The notes below the pieces were generated by a model. That model did not search any database and was not told the DNA's origin. It saw only the letters and a list, made by a program, of their open reading frames with translations. A program made the position numbers and the translations under genes. Below are positions 1 through 8,648 of a DNA stretch of 64,000 bases, in pieces (within the stretch, counting starts at the first letter, position 1; every line of letters begins with the position of its first letter). The stretch covers positions 1,612,001 to 1,676,000 of the forward strand of contig NZ_OZ075108.1 in the NCBI RefSeq assembly GCF_964186625.1, written 5' to 3'. Origin of the DNA: Asticcacaulis sp. MM231 (GTDB taxonomy: Bacteria; Pseudomonadota; Alphaproteobacteria; Caulobacterales; Caulobacteraceae).

Positions 1-627
1 GCCTTGAGCTTTTCCAAAAACAATCGGCGAAACAGGCGTGATAGAACCCTGACAGGCAGGAAGAAGCCGGGGCGGCAGGCAATCCAGCTCAGGCCATCGC
101 GTGATATGCCCCCTCCAGGCACGATGATGTGGACATGGGGATGGTGGGTCAAGGCCGATCCCCAGGTGTGAAGCACGCCTGTCACACCGATCTTTGCGCC
201 CAGATGCTTGGGATCTCCAGCGATGGTGATGAGCGTTTCCGATGCGGCCTTGAACAGGATGTCGTAAACGACGGCTTTGTTCTGATAGGCGATGTCGGCG
301 ATAGCTGCCGGGAGGGTGAAGACGACGTGATAATAGGGAACCGGCAAAAGTTCGGCTTCACGATCTGCCAACCATTGCTTGGCGGCCATTGCCTGACACT
401 TTGGGCAGTGCCGGTTGCGGCAGGAGTTGTAGGAAATAAGCAGGTGCGCGCAATCCATACACGCCTCGACATGGCCCCCAAGGGCTGCCGTTCGGCAAGA
501 ACTCGATGGCGGACATGACCTTCAATTGTCCAAGACTGATCCGTCCGGCGTTGGCGGATCGCCAAGCCGAGCCAAAGCGGCGGAAGATATCCGCGACCTC
601 CAGTGTTGGGCGTGACACGGAACCCAC
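1..627 (-). pseudogene. IS91-family transposase, frameshifted and cut by the window edge
   Basis: This is the N-terminal part of an IS91-type (Y2/HUH, rolling-circle) transposase. The GTG start at 627 gives GSVSRPTLEVADIFRRFG and LGQLKVMSAIE, the usual opening of this family. After that the homology moves to another frame (RTAALGGHVEACMDCA, YNSCRNRHCPKCQAMAAKQW, HPHVHIIVPGGG), including the zinc-binding cysteine cluster CRNRHCPKC. The switch is explained by one extra base at 498-501, between codons for IE and CRTAALGG. The gene runs past base 1, so its length and catalytic tyrosines are not visible. It begins just after the tyrosine recombinase at 631-1506, an arrangement known for some IS91 elements. 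As written it cannot make a full transposase. A sequencing error at the indel is the alternative. Confidence 0.8.
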
Positions 628-630
628 CGG

Positions 631-1506
631 TCAGGCTGGCGGCCTTACTTCCGCAACGGGCAGAAAATCAAGGGGGCTGGTGATCTCGCCAATCGCTTTG
701 AGGGCAACTCGGGTATAAAGCGCTGTGGTGTCGAGCTTCTTATGGCCGAGCAGAACCTGGATGACGCGAATGTCGGTCTTGTTCTCGAGAAGGTGGGTGG
801 CGAAACTGTGACGTAAGGTATGTGGGGACACACGCTTAACTATCCCGGCCTGTTCCGCGGCTACGTGGCAGAGGCGATTGATCTGGCGGGGCGTCAATGG
901 CGCCATGCCTTCATTCCAGGGGCTTGGGAACAGCCAATAGCGCGGGCGATACTGAGACCAATATGTACGCAGCAACTCAAGGAGTTGCGGCGACAACATG
1001 ACATAACGGTCTTTACGACCCTTGCCCTGTTCAACTCGAACGGCCATCCGTTCACTATCAATGTCGCCGACTTTTAGAACGGACACCTCATGGACCCGCA
1101 GCCCGGTCGCATAGGCCGTGGTCAACATCGTCCTGGCCTTCAGGTTGGGCGCGGCAGCCAGAAACCTGGCGACCTCCTCCTGGCTAAGAACGACCGGCAA
1201 ACGCCGTGCTTCCCGGGCGAAGACAACCCGATCCGTGACCTCAGGCCGGTTCAGCGTCGCCCGGAAGAAGAAACGTAGGGCGGTCATGGCAATATTACGG
1301 CTCGGAACGCCAAGACCAGAGGTGGACAGGTGAAGTTGGTATCGGTGGATATCCTCAAAATCCGCCTTGTCCGGGGAACGACCCAAAAAAACGGCAAAGT
1401 TCTTCACATGCCGCAAATAATCTTTCTGGACCTTTGGAGAAAACTGACGGATCGTCATCTCTTCAATCATGCGCCGGCGTAGCGGACTAACTGTCTCGTC
1501 GCTCAT
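631..1506 (-). CDS. Tyrosine recombinase of the IS91-type element
   Basis: This 291-residue integrase-like site-specific recombinase has a complete catalytic set: Arg137 in ATGLRVHE, a basic patch GKGRKDR around residue 162 (candidate catalytic Lys), His229 and Arg232 in SPHTLRHSFATH, His255 in LLGHKKLD, and Tyr264 in TALYTRV. The N-terminal SAM-like core-binding region spans roughly residues 10-90. The ATG at 1506 is preceded by an AGGAG ribosome site. Its stop lies four bases from the start of the transposase remnant, so the two were probably co-transcribed. Some IS91-family elements carry such a recombinase as a companion gene, and its exact job in transposition is not settled. The gene looks intact although its transposase partner is broken. 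Confidence 0.88.
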   Translation of the reverse strand: MSDETVSPLRRRMIEEMTIRQFSPKVQKDYLRHVKNFAVFLGRSPDKADFEDIHRYQLHLSTSGLGVPSRNIAMTALRFFFRATLNRPEVTDRVVFAREARRLPVVLSQEEVARFLAAAPNLKARTMLTTAYATGLRVHEVSVLKVGDIDSERMAVRVEQGKGRKDRYVMLSPQLLELLRTYWSQYRPRYWLFPSPWNEGMAPLTPRQINRLCHVAAEQAGIVKRVSPHTLRHSFATHLLENKTDIRVIQVLLGHKKLDTTALYTRVALKAIGEITSPLDFLPVAEVRPPA

Positions 1507-1515
1507 GGGGGAGCT

Positions 1516-1560
1516 CCTGTCTTGAGTGAGGTGGTTCGAAGCCCTCTATCTCAAGACAGG
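1516..1560. repeat. Perfect 11-bp inverted repeat upstream of the IS91 recombinase
   Basis: CCTGTCTTGAG at 1516-1526 is repeated as its exact reverse complement at 1550-1560, with a 23-base loop. It sits 10 bases upstream of the recombinase start, so it could be the terminal hairpin of the IS91-type element or an operator. IS91 elements lack classical terminal inverted repeats but have short palindromes near their ends, which fits. The true element boundary is not proven. Confidence 0.6.
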
Positions 1561-1646
1561 ACATGCCCATCGCGCTACTGTTCTCTACTATTGACGTGCA
1601 AAACTACCGCGCCAGCGGTTTAGTCCTTGGGCGCCAAGCAGTAGAG

Positions 1647-2609
1647 TCAATTCCATTTAGCAAACTGCTGTGTGCTGGGGCAGTTGGCACAATCGACGGC
1701 AGGGCGGCGTTTCTGAGTAGTTAGCAGGTCAGTGATCAAGGCATCGAGGTCGTCCGCAGTTTCGATCTCGCTGATATTACGCGCGAAGTGGTCGGGTGTG
1801 AAGCTGCACGGGGCGATGTGGCCGCGCTCATCGATAAACAGAAACGACTCCGCTATCCGGCATTCCGGGACAGGAAACACTTCCCCTTGCGAGGCTCCTC
1901 GGATACGGCGCAGATAGTCCGGTCCGCCGATTAATCGCGTGCCTTGCAGTTCAAGCGCGGCGCGCAAGGCCGGCAGTTCGGCTTCGAGCCAGGTGATGTC
2001 GTCCAGGTTCAGTTGGTGGGCTGGATAGAATTCAGGCCGATCGCGACCGCCAAGTTGATTGAAGCAGATCTCATCGATGCCCCAAGTCGCCAGTTCCTGG
2101 CAAAGTTCACCGAAGGTGCGAACGTTGTCCGCCATCAGCACGACATTGGCGCGCAGCGTCAGGGTTGAGGCGCAGGCCCGGCGCTCGGCAATCAGGTCGC
2201 ATACGCCAGTTTTTAGTTTGCCGAACGCGCCTCTCCAGCCACGCATGTTGTCGTGAAAGTTCGCAAAGCCGTCGATAGAAACGGTCAGTTCCGAGTACGT
2301 TTCCAGTACGTGCTCGCGCACGCGCTGGCTATTCAGCGCCGTGCCATTCGTCGTCGTGCTAACTCGTACTCCGGCACCGTGGGCGGCGTGCGTCAGTGCC
2401 TCTAGCTCGGACCAGAGAAAGGGTTCGCCGCCCAGCCAGCTCAACAGGACCTGCCGCTTGTGTCGCACTTGCCACTGACGCAGGACATTGATGAATGCCA
2501 ATACTTTTTCCGGTTGCGCCTCGGACCTATCAATATCCAACCGCTTATCATAGGCGCAAAACGGGCACGACAGATTACAACGGTTCAGCACCCTCCAAAC
2601 GATAATCAT
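1647..2609 (-). CDS. Radical SAM protein with twitch/SPASM-like auxiliary cysteines, last gene of the NAD salvage operon
   Basis: This 320-residue radical SAM enzyme has the [4Fe-4S] motif CNLSCPFC (CxxxCxxC) at residues 12-19, and LSWLGGEPFLW supplies the GGE SAM-binding motif. Near the C-terminus, C-x12-G-x4-C (ending ERGHIAPC) followed by CANC resembles the auxiliary cluster of SPASM/twitch proteins such as anaerobic sulfatase-maturating enzymes and PqqE. The start at 2609 lies ten bases after the nadV stop and has an AGGA ribosome site, so it is probably co-transcribed with the NAD salvage genes. I know of no radical SAM step in nicotinamide salvage, and no precursor peptide gene is visible nearby. 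The substrate is therefore unknown. Fold assignment is firm, function is not. Confidence 0.85.
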   Translation of the reverse strand: MIIVWRVLNRCNLSCPFCAYDKRLDIDRSEAQPEKVLAFINVLRQWQVRHKRQVLLSWLGGEPFLWSELEALTHAAHGAGVRVSTTTNGTALNSQRVREHVLETYSELTVSIDGFANFHDNMRGWRGAFGKLKTGVCDLIAERRACASTLTLRANVVLMADNVRTFGELCQELATWGIDEICFNQLGGRDRPEFYPAHQLNLDDITWLEAELPALRAALELQGTRLIGGPDYLRRIRGASQGEVFPVPECRIAESFLFIDERGHIAPCSFTPDHFARNISEIETADDLDALITDLLTTQKRRPAVDCANCPSTQQFAKWN

Positions 2610-2619
2610 GATGCGATCC

Positions 2620-4017
2620 TCAGTTGTCGAACGAAGTAACGCGCGCGCGAATAGCGCTTAAAGTATCATCCTGCAGCAGTTCACCATTGCGCCATACAGT
2701 CTTAAGTTCATTGGCACTGCCGTCGACTTGCTGGAAGTCGCCGTCTCTCACGGCTACGGTTCGGAACTGTCCATTGTCGGCAGCCAGTCCGAGCAGGCCG
2801 CGCTTGGAACGTTTGCCGGTATCCGTAACCGGATCCTTGTAAACGTCGCGCCAAGTGCCCCCAACCTTGGCAGCCGAAGCTTTGTAGGCAAACTGCATGG
2901 TGTCACGGTCGCACTTTTGTAGCAAGGCGCCGCCCATGCCGAACGCGATATTCGAGGCGCTGAAGCCTTCAGCCGTCAGCCGGTTGAGGATCGCCTCTAT
3001 GCTGACTGGATTGACGCCGTCGCCCTGAATAACGCGGACGTTTTTCAGCACGCGATAGCCCTTTGTATTGGTATCGGTGCCGAATTTTTCGGCCAGCAGA
3101 CTTACCGTCTTCGCCACCACCTCGACGGGATCGCCGCTGTCTGGACGAACCACCAACGTGGCGCCGCTATCTATCACCTGCTGGCGCAGATTTTCGCCCC
3201 ACATGTGCTCGACGGCGTGAAACAGATCGTAGGAATCCGACACCACCGCGAACAAGGCGCCCGGCTTGCCGAAATGGCGGATCATATTGGCGTAGGCGGC
3301 TTCTTCGTTGGGACGTTCCCAACTGGTGATGGTTGAGTGTTCGGCCGCAGGGATCGAGAAACCGGCTAGGGGTTCGTTGTAGAAACGGCGGGCGGCAACA
3401 AGGGCGGCCAGTGTATCCGTCCCCTGGAAGTTGGTTAGGTGCGCCATGCCGCCGAGAGCGGCAGACTGGTTCGAGGAGACACCGCGGGCGCCGAAGTCGT
3501 GAAGTTTAAAGGGAAGTTCAGCATCGGGCGTATCTGAGGTGGTGATCAGGTGCTTGCGGATAAGCTGACGGACACCGTTACTGATAGTAGCGACCGTGAT
3601 TGGGTACCACACGCGCAGCAAGGCCGTTTCGACATAACTCGTGAGCCAGAAGAAGTCCGGATCGGTATTGACCACGGTCATCATAGGCAGGCGCACCGAC
3701 GCAATCGTGCCTTCTGGCTGCGCGCGGATCTCCAGCGGCAGATGGCCGCCGTGGCGATTGACCAAAAGCTCCCAGCCTGCACGGTGAAACGGCAGACCGT
3801 GTGGTACCAGAATCGCTTCAGCCTCGTCGATATCGGCCCGGGTGACGGGCTTGGAGAACTCAGCTTTCAAGATGGCCTGGAGTCCGAAGAATAGAGCCTT
3901 TTTATAGGCGCCGCCGCGCGCTTCGACATACGAAAACACCTGTTCGGTCGCGGGCGGATATTGGCGGAAGTGGCTGATTTTGTAACTGTCGGTATTGAGG
4001 ATCGGGTTGGTAGTCAT
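2620..4017 (-). CDS. nadV: Nicotinamide phosphoribosyltransferase (NadV/NAMPT)
   Basis: NadV converts nicotinamide and PRPP to nicotinamide mononucleotide, the first step of the direct nicotinamide-to-NAD route. The 465-residue length matches the family. The N-terminus LNTDSYKISHFRQYP and the segments HDFGARGVSSNQSAALGG, GFSIPAAEHSTITSWER, RPDSGDP and VIQGDGVN are characteristic of NAMPT rather than of nicotinate phosphoribosyltransferase PncB. A strong GAAGGAG ribosome site precedes the ATG at 4017. It lies between the NMN adenylyltransferase/Nudix gene (65 bases upstream) and the radical SAM gene. The pair NadV plus NadM makes a complete two-step salvage path. This pathway is patchy in bacteria and also occurs in large phages, so the operon is likely acquired. 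Confidence 0.95.
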   Translation of the reverse strand: MTTNPILNTDSYKISHFRQYPPATEQVFSYVEARGGAYKKALFFGLQAILKAEFSKPVTRADIDEAEAILVPHGLPFHRAGWELLVNRHGGHLPLEIRAQPEGTIASVRLPMMTVVNTDPDFFWLTSYVETALLRVWYPITVATISNGVRQLIRKHLITTSDTPDAELPFKLHDFGARGVSSNQSAALGGMAHLTNFQGTDTLAALVAARRFYNEPLAGFSIPAAEHSTITSWERPNEEAAYANMIRHFGKPGALFAVVSDSYDLFHAVEHMWGENLRQQVIDSGATLVVRPDSGDPVEVVAKTVSLLAEKFGTDTNTKGYRVLKNVRVIQGDGVNPVSIEAILNRLTAEGFSASNIAFGMGGALLQKCDRDTMQFAYKASAAKVGGTWRDVYKDPVTDTGKRSKRGLLGLAADNGQFRTVAVRDGDFQQVDGSANELKTVWRNGELLQDDTLSAIRARVTSFDN

Positions 4018-4082
4018 GACTGAAGCTCCTTCAGGTTAGTTGTCCGTTTGGGGTCTTTCCCCATGGATTGAATTGGGCGAGT

Positions 4083-5120
4083 TCAGCTGGCGCCGATGAA
4101 GTGTTCCAAGATGAAGTAATGATCTTCAAACAGCAGTTCGCGCATCTGCCGCGCTTCGGACAACGAAACCCAGCGGGCGCGGGCTGCGTCATCTGCTCCG
4201 CGCACCTGGGGCAGGTCACCGCTTGGGAACTCGAAGTAGAAGGCATGGGTGATCGTTCGGCCACGTTGTGAGCGGTCCGGTTCGTCGAACACGCGCTGGC
4301 CTTTCAGGCTGCCGCGTAACACGGGCAGAGGCAGCTTAATCCGCGTTTCTTCCTTGAGCTCGCGAAGCGCGGCGGTCAGAAGCGTCTCTTGCTGGTTGAC
4401 GAAACCACCCGGAAGCGCCCACAAACCCTTGCCGGGCTGAGCCCCGCGCTTGACGAGTAAAACATGGCCGGAATGGACGATAACTGCATCGACCGTGGTG
4501 AAGGTCGGCGGGTAGGGGGCAGCGGCCCATGCTGTTTTATAGGCGCTGATATGTCTGTATTCTTCAGCCAGTTGGGCAAAAGTCTTTGTCTTACGGAATG
4601 CCAGTAGTGTCTCGAAGACAGGCTTTGGTACGTTGGCTTCGACAAGGCGCAGGGCGCCGTTGTCTTCTGAAAACAGATGTTCACGCAGTTCCGTCGCTGA
4701 CAGGCCGGAAGCAAAGGGAACATCGATCAGGTTCCATTGTGGGAAGGCGTGCAGATACCAGGAGCTGTCGTCCTTCTCATGCCCGATCAGTCCGATGCTC
4801 GAGTCGGACAGTGTCTTGCCGGCGGCGATAACAACTTCGGAAACGTTACGCTGAACGTCTGACTGCCAGGCGCCTTCATTATACAAATGGTCGGGGATGT
4901 GGCGGGTAACGACGCGATCAGCATCGTTGCCCAATGCCGCGCGCAGCATGACCTCCCGTTCGGCTGAAGAAAAAGGATTGCGGGTCGAGCGTGCAGATTG
5001 CGCAGAGCCAATCAGCACGATGAGCCGGTCACAGTTTTGCAGCGCACGCCGAACGACAGATAGGTGACCGTTATGGAAAGGTTCGAAACGCCCGATAAAG
5101 GCGATGAAATCGTAGTGCAT
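4083..5120 (-). CDS. nadM: Bifunctional NMN adenylyltransferase / Nudix hydrolase (NadM-Nudix)
   Basis: This 345-residue fusion has an N-terminal nucleotidyltransferase (about residues 1-175) with the motif GRFEPFHNGH and a second motif near IGSAQSARSTRNPFSSAER. A C-terminal Nudix domain follows (about 200-345) with a complete Nudix box starting GGFVNQQE and ending RELKEETRI. The first domain makes NAD from NMN and ATP. The Nudix half of known homologues (Synechocystis slr0787, Francisella NadM) hydrolyses ADP-ribose and related nucleotides. It is the first gene of the operon, which continues with nadV and the radical SAM gene. No NrtR-type regulator gene is nearby and no operator was recognised upstream. 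Confidence 0.94.
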   Translation of the reverse strand: MHYDFIAFIGRFEPFHNGHLSVVRRALQNCDRLIVLIGSAQSARSTRNPFSSAEREVMLRAALGNDADRVVTRHIPDHLYNEGAWQSDVQRNVSEVVIAAGKTLSDSSIGLIGHEKDDSSWYLHAFPQWNLIDVPFASGLSATELREHLFSEDNGALRLVEANVPKPVFETLLAFRKTKTFAQLAEEYRHISAYKTAWAAAPYPPTFTTVDAVIVHSGHVLLVKRGAQPGKGLWALPGGFVNQQETLLTAALRELKEETRIKLPLPVLRGSLKGQRVFDEPDRSQRGRTITHAFYFEFPSGDLPQVRGADDAARARWVSLSEARQMRELLFEDHYFILEHFIGAS

Positions 5121-5266
5121 GAGGCTCCCTCATTGCGATGTAGCACCTGGTCCGCCCAGGCAATGCAACAATTTCACTAAATTCAGAAGTTGTCAATGCA
5201 CGGATGCTCAACATGCGATAGCACCGACGTCCGCTTCTGTAACGGGCCACTTAAAGTCAATCCCTT

Positions 5267-5606
5267 TTGAGCCATTTCCGATCGCCGGCTTCGCGCTTCT
5301 GTCCGCGGTCATCTCTGACCCTGCCTCTGGTGGGGTATGATCGTGATCGACCGCAGACCGATGGTCTCTACCGCGCGGTCATGGCGCACATGGTGCAGCA
5401 TGCCATTGACCGTGGCCTGAAACTCAATTTATCGGCCGGAGCGCCACATTTTAAACGTCACCGGGGAGCGCAAGCATGGATGGAATATCTTCTGATCGTG
5501 GACAGCTACTTGCCGTTGTGGCGGCGATCACAGGCATTCCATCGCCATCGAACTGCTGCGCCGCAATCGCTATGGCACCAGTCGGACGGTGAAGGTGAAG
5601 CCCTGA
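5267..5606 (+). pseudogene. Decayed GNAT/CelD-like acetyltransferase remnant
   Basis: The translation around 5330-5510 contains RPQTDGLYRAVMAHMVQHA, KLNLSAGAPHFKRHRGA and EYLLIVDSYLPLWRR, which resembles the C-terminal half of GNAT proteins of the CelD/BioF2-like group. From about 5547 to the stop at 5604-5606, the adjacent frame reads IELLRRNRYGTSRTVKVKP, which would suit the end of such a protein and implies a frameshift near 5520-5545. No N-terminal half is present and no ribosome site is seen. I regard it as an old remnant between the NAD operon and the GH51 gene. The family assignment rests on pattern memory only. The flanking 5121-5266 shows no feature I can support. Confidence 0.4.
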
Positions 5607-5621
5607 GTCGGGTGGCGGTCC

Positions 5622-7190
5622 CTATTTCAGAGTTAGCACGATCAGCGACTTGGCCGGCTGTGTCAGAACGACATAGCCATTCTCAAGACGGGCCCCGTCA
5701 AAGGGTTGCGGCGTAACAGACGCCGGCCGCCCGAAGTCATTGTGCGCGTCCATTTCAGATGCCGTCAATATCTGGGCGCTGAGCGTCTGTGCCTTCAGCC
5801 CACCCAGATCGAGACGTGTCTCAACGGCCTCCTGCGGCGACAAATTAGTCAGGGCCAGGAGGTATTCTCCCTTCGCGCCGCGCGCCGCCGCACCGCTGAG
5901 CGAGGGCATCCATCTACTGCCTACCTTGATATCCGGTGCCGCCAGACGCAGCGGCAGGGCCGTCGCCTCCTGAAACGGTACATACATCTGATAAGCATAA
6001 TAGGTGGGCGTCAGCACCATTTCTGAACCGCGCGTAAGGATGAGTGATTGCAGCACATTGACCGTCTGGGCGATATTGGCCATGCGCACACGGTCAGAGT
6101 GGCGGATGAAGATGTCGAAATTCACCGCCGCGACCAGACCATCACGCAGGCTGTTTTGCTGATAGAGATGGCCCGGTTCCGTCCCCGTTTCGACCGTGTA
6201 CCAGGTGCCCCATTCGTCGATAAACAAGGCCACCCGTTTTTGTGGATCGTGGGCGTCCATTACGCGGGAATGGGCCGTGATATAGTCATCCATCTTCATG
6301 GTCTGAACGAAGGTGTCGGCCCAGTCCTGTGTGTCAAAGCCCGTGGCGGGTTTGGTCACATCAACATTACCAGTCGGTGAAGTGTAATAGTGGACCGAAA
6401 TCGCATCCATCTTCTCAAGCGCCTCGCCCATCACGGCGTCCGTCCATTCGGTAAGGCCATTCTTGGCCCCTACCGCAACTCGCATGGTCTGCGAATGGTA
6501 AAAGGCAGTAAAGCGCATAAATTCGCGCCCGTATTGCTGAGGCGTCATCTTGCCGCCGCAACCCCAGTATTCGTTGCCAATACCGACAAATTTCAACGGC
6601 CACGGCTTGTCACGGCCATTGCGACGTCGCTCTTGCGCCAAAGTGTCATCGCCGTCAGAGGTCATATATTCGACCCATTGCCGCATCTCGGTCGGGGTTG
6701 AGGCTCCGACATTCATCGAGACATACGCGTCGGCACCGATCTGCTCCACAAAGTCGAAATATTCATGCGTGCCAAAGGCATTTGTTTCGGGCGAACCGGC
6801 CCACCAGTTATTTTTGCGCGCAGGCCGTTTGGCGCGCGGACCGATACCGTCGCGCCAGGCATATTCATCGGCAAAGCATCCGCCGGGCCAGCGCACGACC
6901 GGAACGCGGATCGCCTTCAACGCACCGACGACGTCGCTGCGGATGCCGCGCACATTGGGGATGCGGCTGTTGGGACCGACCCAGATACCGTCATAGATGC
7001 CGCGGCCTAGATGCTCGGAAAACTGGCCGAAGACGTAGCGGCTGATGACCGGGCCCGGTCGTTCAGGCATGATCACGCCGGAGGCGCGCAACGGCTCGGC
7101 AAATGCCGCGCCCGCCAGGAGGCAGCCGCTGAGGACAACACCCGCCAGACGGGACCAGAGCTTAAAGTTTAGGCTCACATGGTGTCTCAT
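5622..7190 (-). CDS. Secreted GH51 alpha-L-arabinofuranosidase
   Basis: This enzyme removes terminal arabinofuranose from arabinan or arabinoxylan side chains. From the chosen ATG at 7190 it has 522 residues and a signal peptide with a hydrophobic stretch at 15-29 and a probable cut after AFA (about residue 31), so it acts in the periplasm or outside. The GH51 acid/base glutamate is Glu207 in VGIGNEYWG and the nucleophile is Glu326 in ALFIDEWGTWY. The early block VRWPGGCFADEYAW is also typical. An upstream in-frame start at 7325 would bury the signal peptide, and GAGG lies about 11 bases before 7190, so the shorter form is preferred. It appears monocistronic. Confidence 0.93.
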   Translation of the reverse strand: MRHHVSLNFKLWSRLAGVVLSGCLLAGAAFAEPLRASGVIMPERPGPVISRYVFGQFSEHLGRGIYDGIWVGPNSRIPNVRGIRSDVVGALKAIRVPVVRWPGGCFADEYAWRDGIGPRAKRPARKNNWWAGSPETNAFGTHEYFDFVEQIGADAYVSMNVGASTPTEMRQWVEYMTSDGDDTLAQERRRNGRDKPWPLKFVGIGNEYWGCGGKMTPQQYGREFMRFTAFYHSQTMRVAVGAKNGLTEWTDAVMGEALEKMDAISVHYYTSPTGNVDVTKPATGFDTQDWADTFVQTMKMDDYITAHSRVMDAHDPQKRVALFIDEWGTWYTVETGTEPGHLYQQNSLRDGLVAAVNFDIFIRHSDRVRMANIAQTVNVLQSLILTRGSEMVLTPTYYAYQMYVPFQEATALPLRLAAPDIKVGSRWMPSLSGAAARGAKGEYLLALTNLSPQEAVETRLDLGGLKAQTLSAQILTASEMDAHNDFGRPASVTPQPFDGARLENGYVVLTQPAKSLIVLTLK

Positions 7191-7551
7191 CGTCTCAAAC
7201 CCCTCAATCCGACGGTCGCCAGAAAATTGGCTGACCAATTTGGTGAACTTGTAAGGCATAGCAAAGCGATCAGTCAATCCAATCTGACATACAACAGGCG
7301 AACCGTAGAGATTACAAAATCTCAAAAATCAACTTTTACGAAGGTTGTCTGTTTACGGTGTTGTATTTTTTGGCGGGGTTGTGCCTCTTCTTGACATACC
7401 GCTACATTTTTAGAGAGACTGACAGAATGGCCCGGATTGGTCAGAGCTAATCCCCAAAGTTCAGGGTGCACGGCAAAGCCCCCAGTCCTTAAATAGTGGC
7501 CTCGCAATGCCGGTCATCTCGTAGGTCCGGGCAGTCTCTCTGCTGGTAATT
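7191..7551. other. Intergenic stretch, GH51 leader and HipA-remnant flank
   Basis: These 361 bases hold the upstream region of the GH51 gene and the downstream flank of the HipA remnant. A TTGACA hexamer lies near 7392 on the plus strand, but no matching -10 box or plus-strand gene follows. I see no RNA gene, repeat or convincing operator. Confidence 0.5.
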
Positions 7552-7945
7552 CTAGCGGCTGTTGAGAATAACATCCAGTTGCCTGGTACGGCGCCCCGAA
7601 AGCCCTGCAGCCTCGGCAAACTCTGGCCAGCGGTCGAGGGCGGTTTTCACACAATCATAGGCTTCTTCGGCATCAGCCACCCTAACACCAGAAGCCTTCG
7701 CCTCAGCCATAATGTGTGCGTTGTTGGGGTTTCGTCCTTCGCCCGCAATGGTCAGGTTATGTTCGCCCCCGGGGCCCGACGAAAAGGTGATGTCGTAGGC
7801 AGGCGTGGCGCTCCATATGCCATCAGCATCTATCGCAAACGCATGGTTCTTGGCATGATCGTCCCTGTTCCGGGCCAAAACGTTGAAGACCATGCGGCGG
7901 AACATTTGCTTCACATGACGCTCATCGCGTGTCACGATACCCGAT
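7552..7945 (-). pseudogene. HipA-type kinase toxin, C-terminal remnant
   Basis: The last 130 or so codons read MFRRMVFNVLARNRDDHAKN, SATPAYDITFSSGPGGEHNL and TIAGEGRNPN, the conserved C-terminal lobe of HipA serine/threonine kinases, including the catalytic Asp of the NRDDHAKNH loop. Intact HipA proteins are about 400-440 residues. The N-terminal part and the P-loop-like region are absent: upstream of about 7945 the reading continues open to 8103 but no longer looks like HipA. No HipB antitoxin gene accompanies it. A plus-strand lipoprotein-like gene now occupies the upstream side, so the toxin locus was probably broken by rearrangement there. Confidence 0.75.
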
Positions 7946-8027
7946 GCCGTTGTTGATGAGAAGCGCGGCTTGGTCTTCCATGCGCAAAATTGTTTCAAAA
8001 ATTGATTCAGCTTTGGGATTCTGCAAA

Positions 8028-8648
8028 ATGATAAGAGCGTCGGGAGGAGTTTTGAATTGGGCGTCCATCGCTGTCTTGGCGGTAAGTTTCTTGACGACGT
8101 CATGCGCTGGCCGAGCTACAGAGAGCAGCATTAGCGCGGAAAGTAATGCGTTAACAATAAAACGTAATGCGTTAACAATAAGAGTAAAGGCTTTTTTAGA
8201 CCAAGAATGCGTGAGCAGCATAAACCCGTTGCTCGCGCCGCAAGAGGCAGAAGTAGAAGGCTTCATTCAACGTGGAGGCGGTAGCATATCTGTTGACCCC
8301 GGCCTTAACCCCCTTTGTATTCTCAATAGTTATAGCCCTGACACCTTGGCAAAGGTTCAAAATATAGATCCTGTAGCAGCCTATGCCTATGCTTATTATC
8401 TGTATGATCGAAAAGGATGCTCCGCTTTTCCCGAAATTAAAAATTCTTTGATTAGAGCATTTGAATCAAAAATAGATCTGAAGGGCAGTTATGGCGAAAT
8501 CTCTTCCGTTTACAGAGTGCCCGAAGCTGGACATTTTTTGTATGGAGTCGCTACCGTATGTCTCGAATATGATGAGTACAGTAGGTATGAATACTATTAT
8601 TTCCAGTCCTTTATTCGCGGCCTGGCACAGCCGGGAATCACACTTTAA
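8028..8648 (+). CDS. Putative lipoprotein of unknown function
   Basis: From the ATG at 8028 the product is about 206 residues with an N-terminal hydrophobic segment (residues 9-23) ending LAVSFLTTSC, a tolerable lipobox, which suggests an outer-membrane or periplasmic lipoprotein. The mature part has several cysteines and a tyrosine-rich C-terminal half (YAYAYYLYDRKGCSAFP, EYDEYSRYEYYYFQSF). I recognise no domain. The start is uncertain because the frame is open from 7929 and no clear ribosome site is visible. Codons 8143-8181 contain a 21-base tandem duplication giving NALTIKRNALTI. Base composition is more AT-rich than the core genes, which suggests acquired DNA. Confidence 0.5.
   Translation: MIRASGGVLNWASIAVLAVSFLTTSCAGRATESSISAESNALTIKRNALTIRVKAFLDQECVSSINPLLAPQEAEVEGFIQRGGGSISVDPGLNPLCILNSYSPDTLAKVQNIDPVAAYAYAYYLYDRKGCSAFPEIKNSLIRAFESKIDLKGSYGEISSVYRVPEAGHFLYGVATVCLEYDEYSRYEYYYFQSFIRGLAQPGITL
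8143..8181. repeat. Two-copy 21-base direct repeat
   Basis: GTAATGCGTTAACAATAA occurs at 8143-8160 and again at 8164-8181, exact over 18 bases with a period of 21. It keeps the reading frame of the surrounding lipoprotein-like gene and duplicates seven residues. It could be slippage, or a pair of GTTAAC-centred binding sites if the gene start is further downstream. Confidence 0.75.

Noticed and set aside
1647..2609. Radical SAM protein as a prokaryotic viperin (pVip)
   Set aside because: The CNLSCPFC motif and the auxiliary C-x12-G-x4-C plus CxxC cysteines fit SPASM/twitch proteins; viperin-specific segments are not seen.
7929..8027. Longer start for the lipoprotein-like gene
   Set aside because: The added residues overlap the HipA remnant on the other strand and would displace the lipoprotein signal from the N-terminus.
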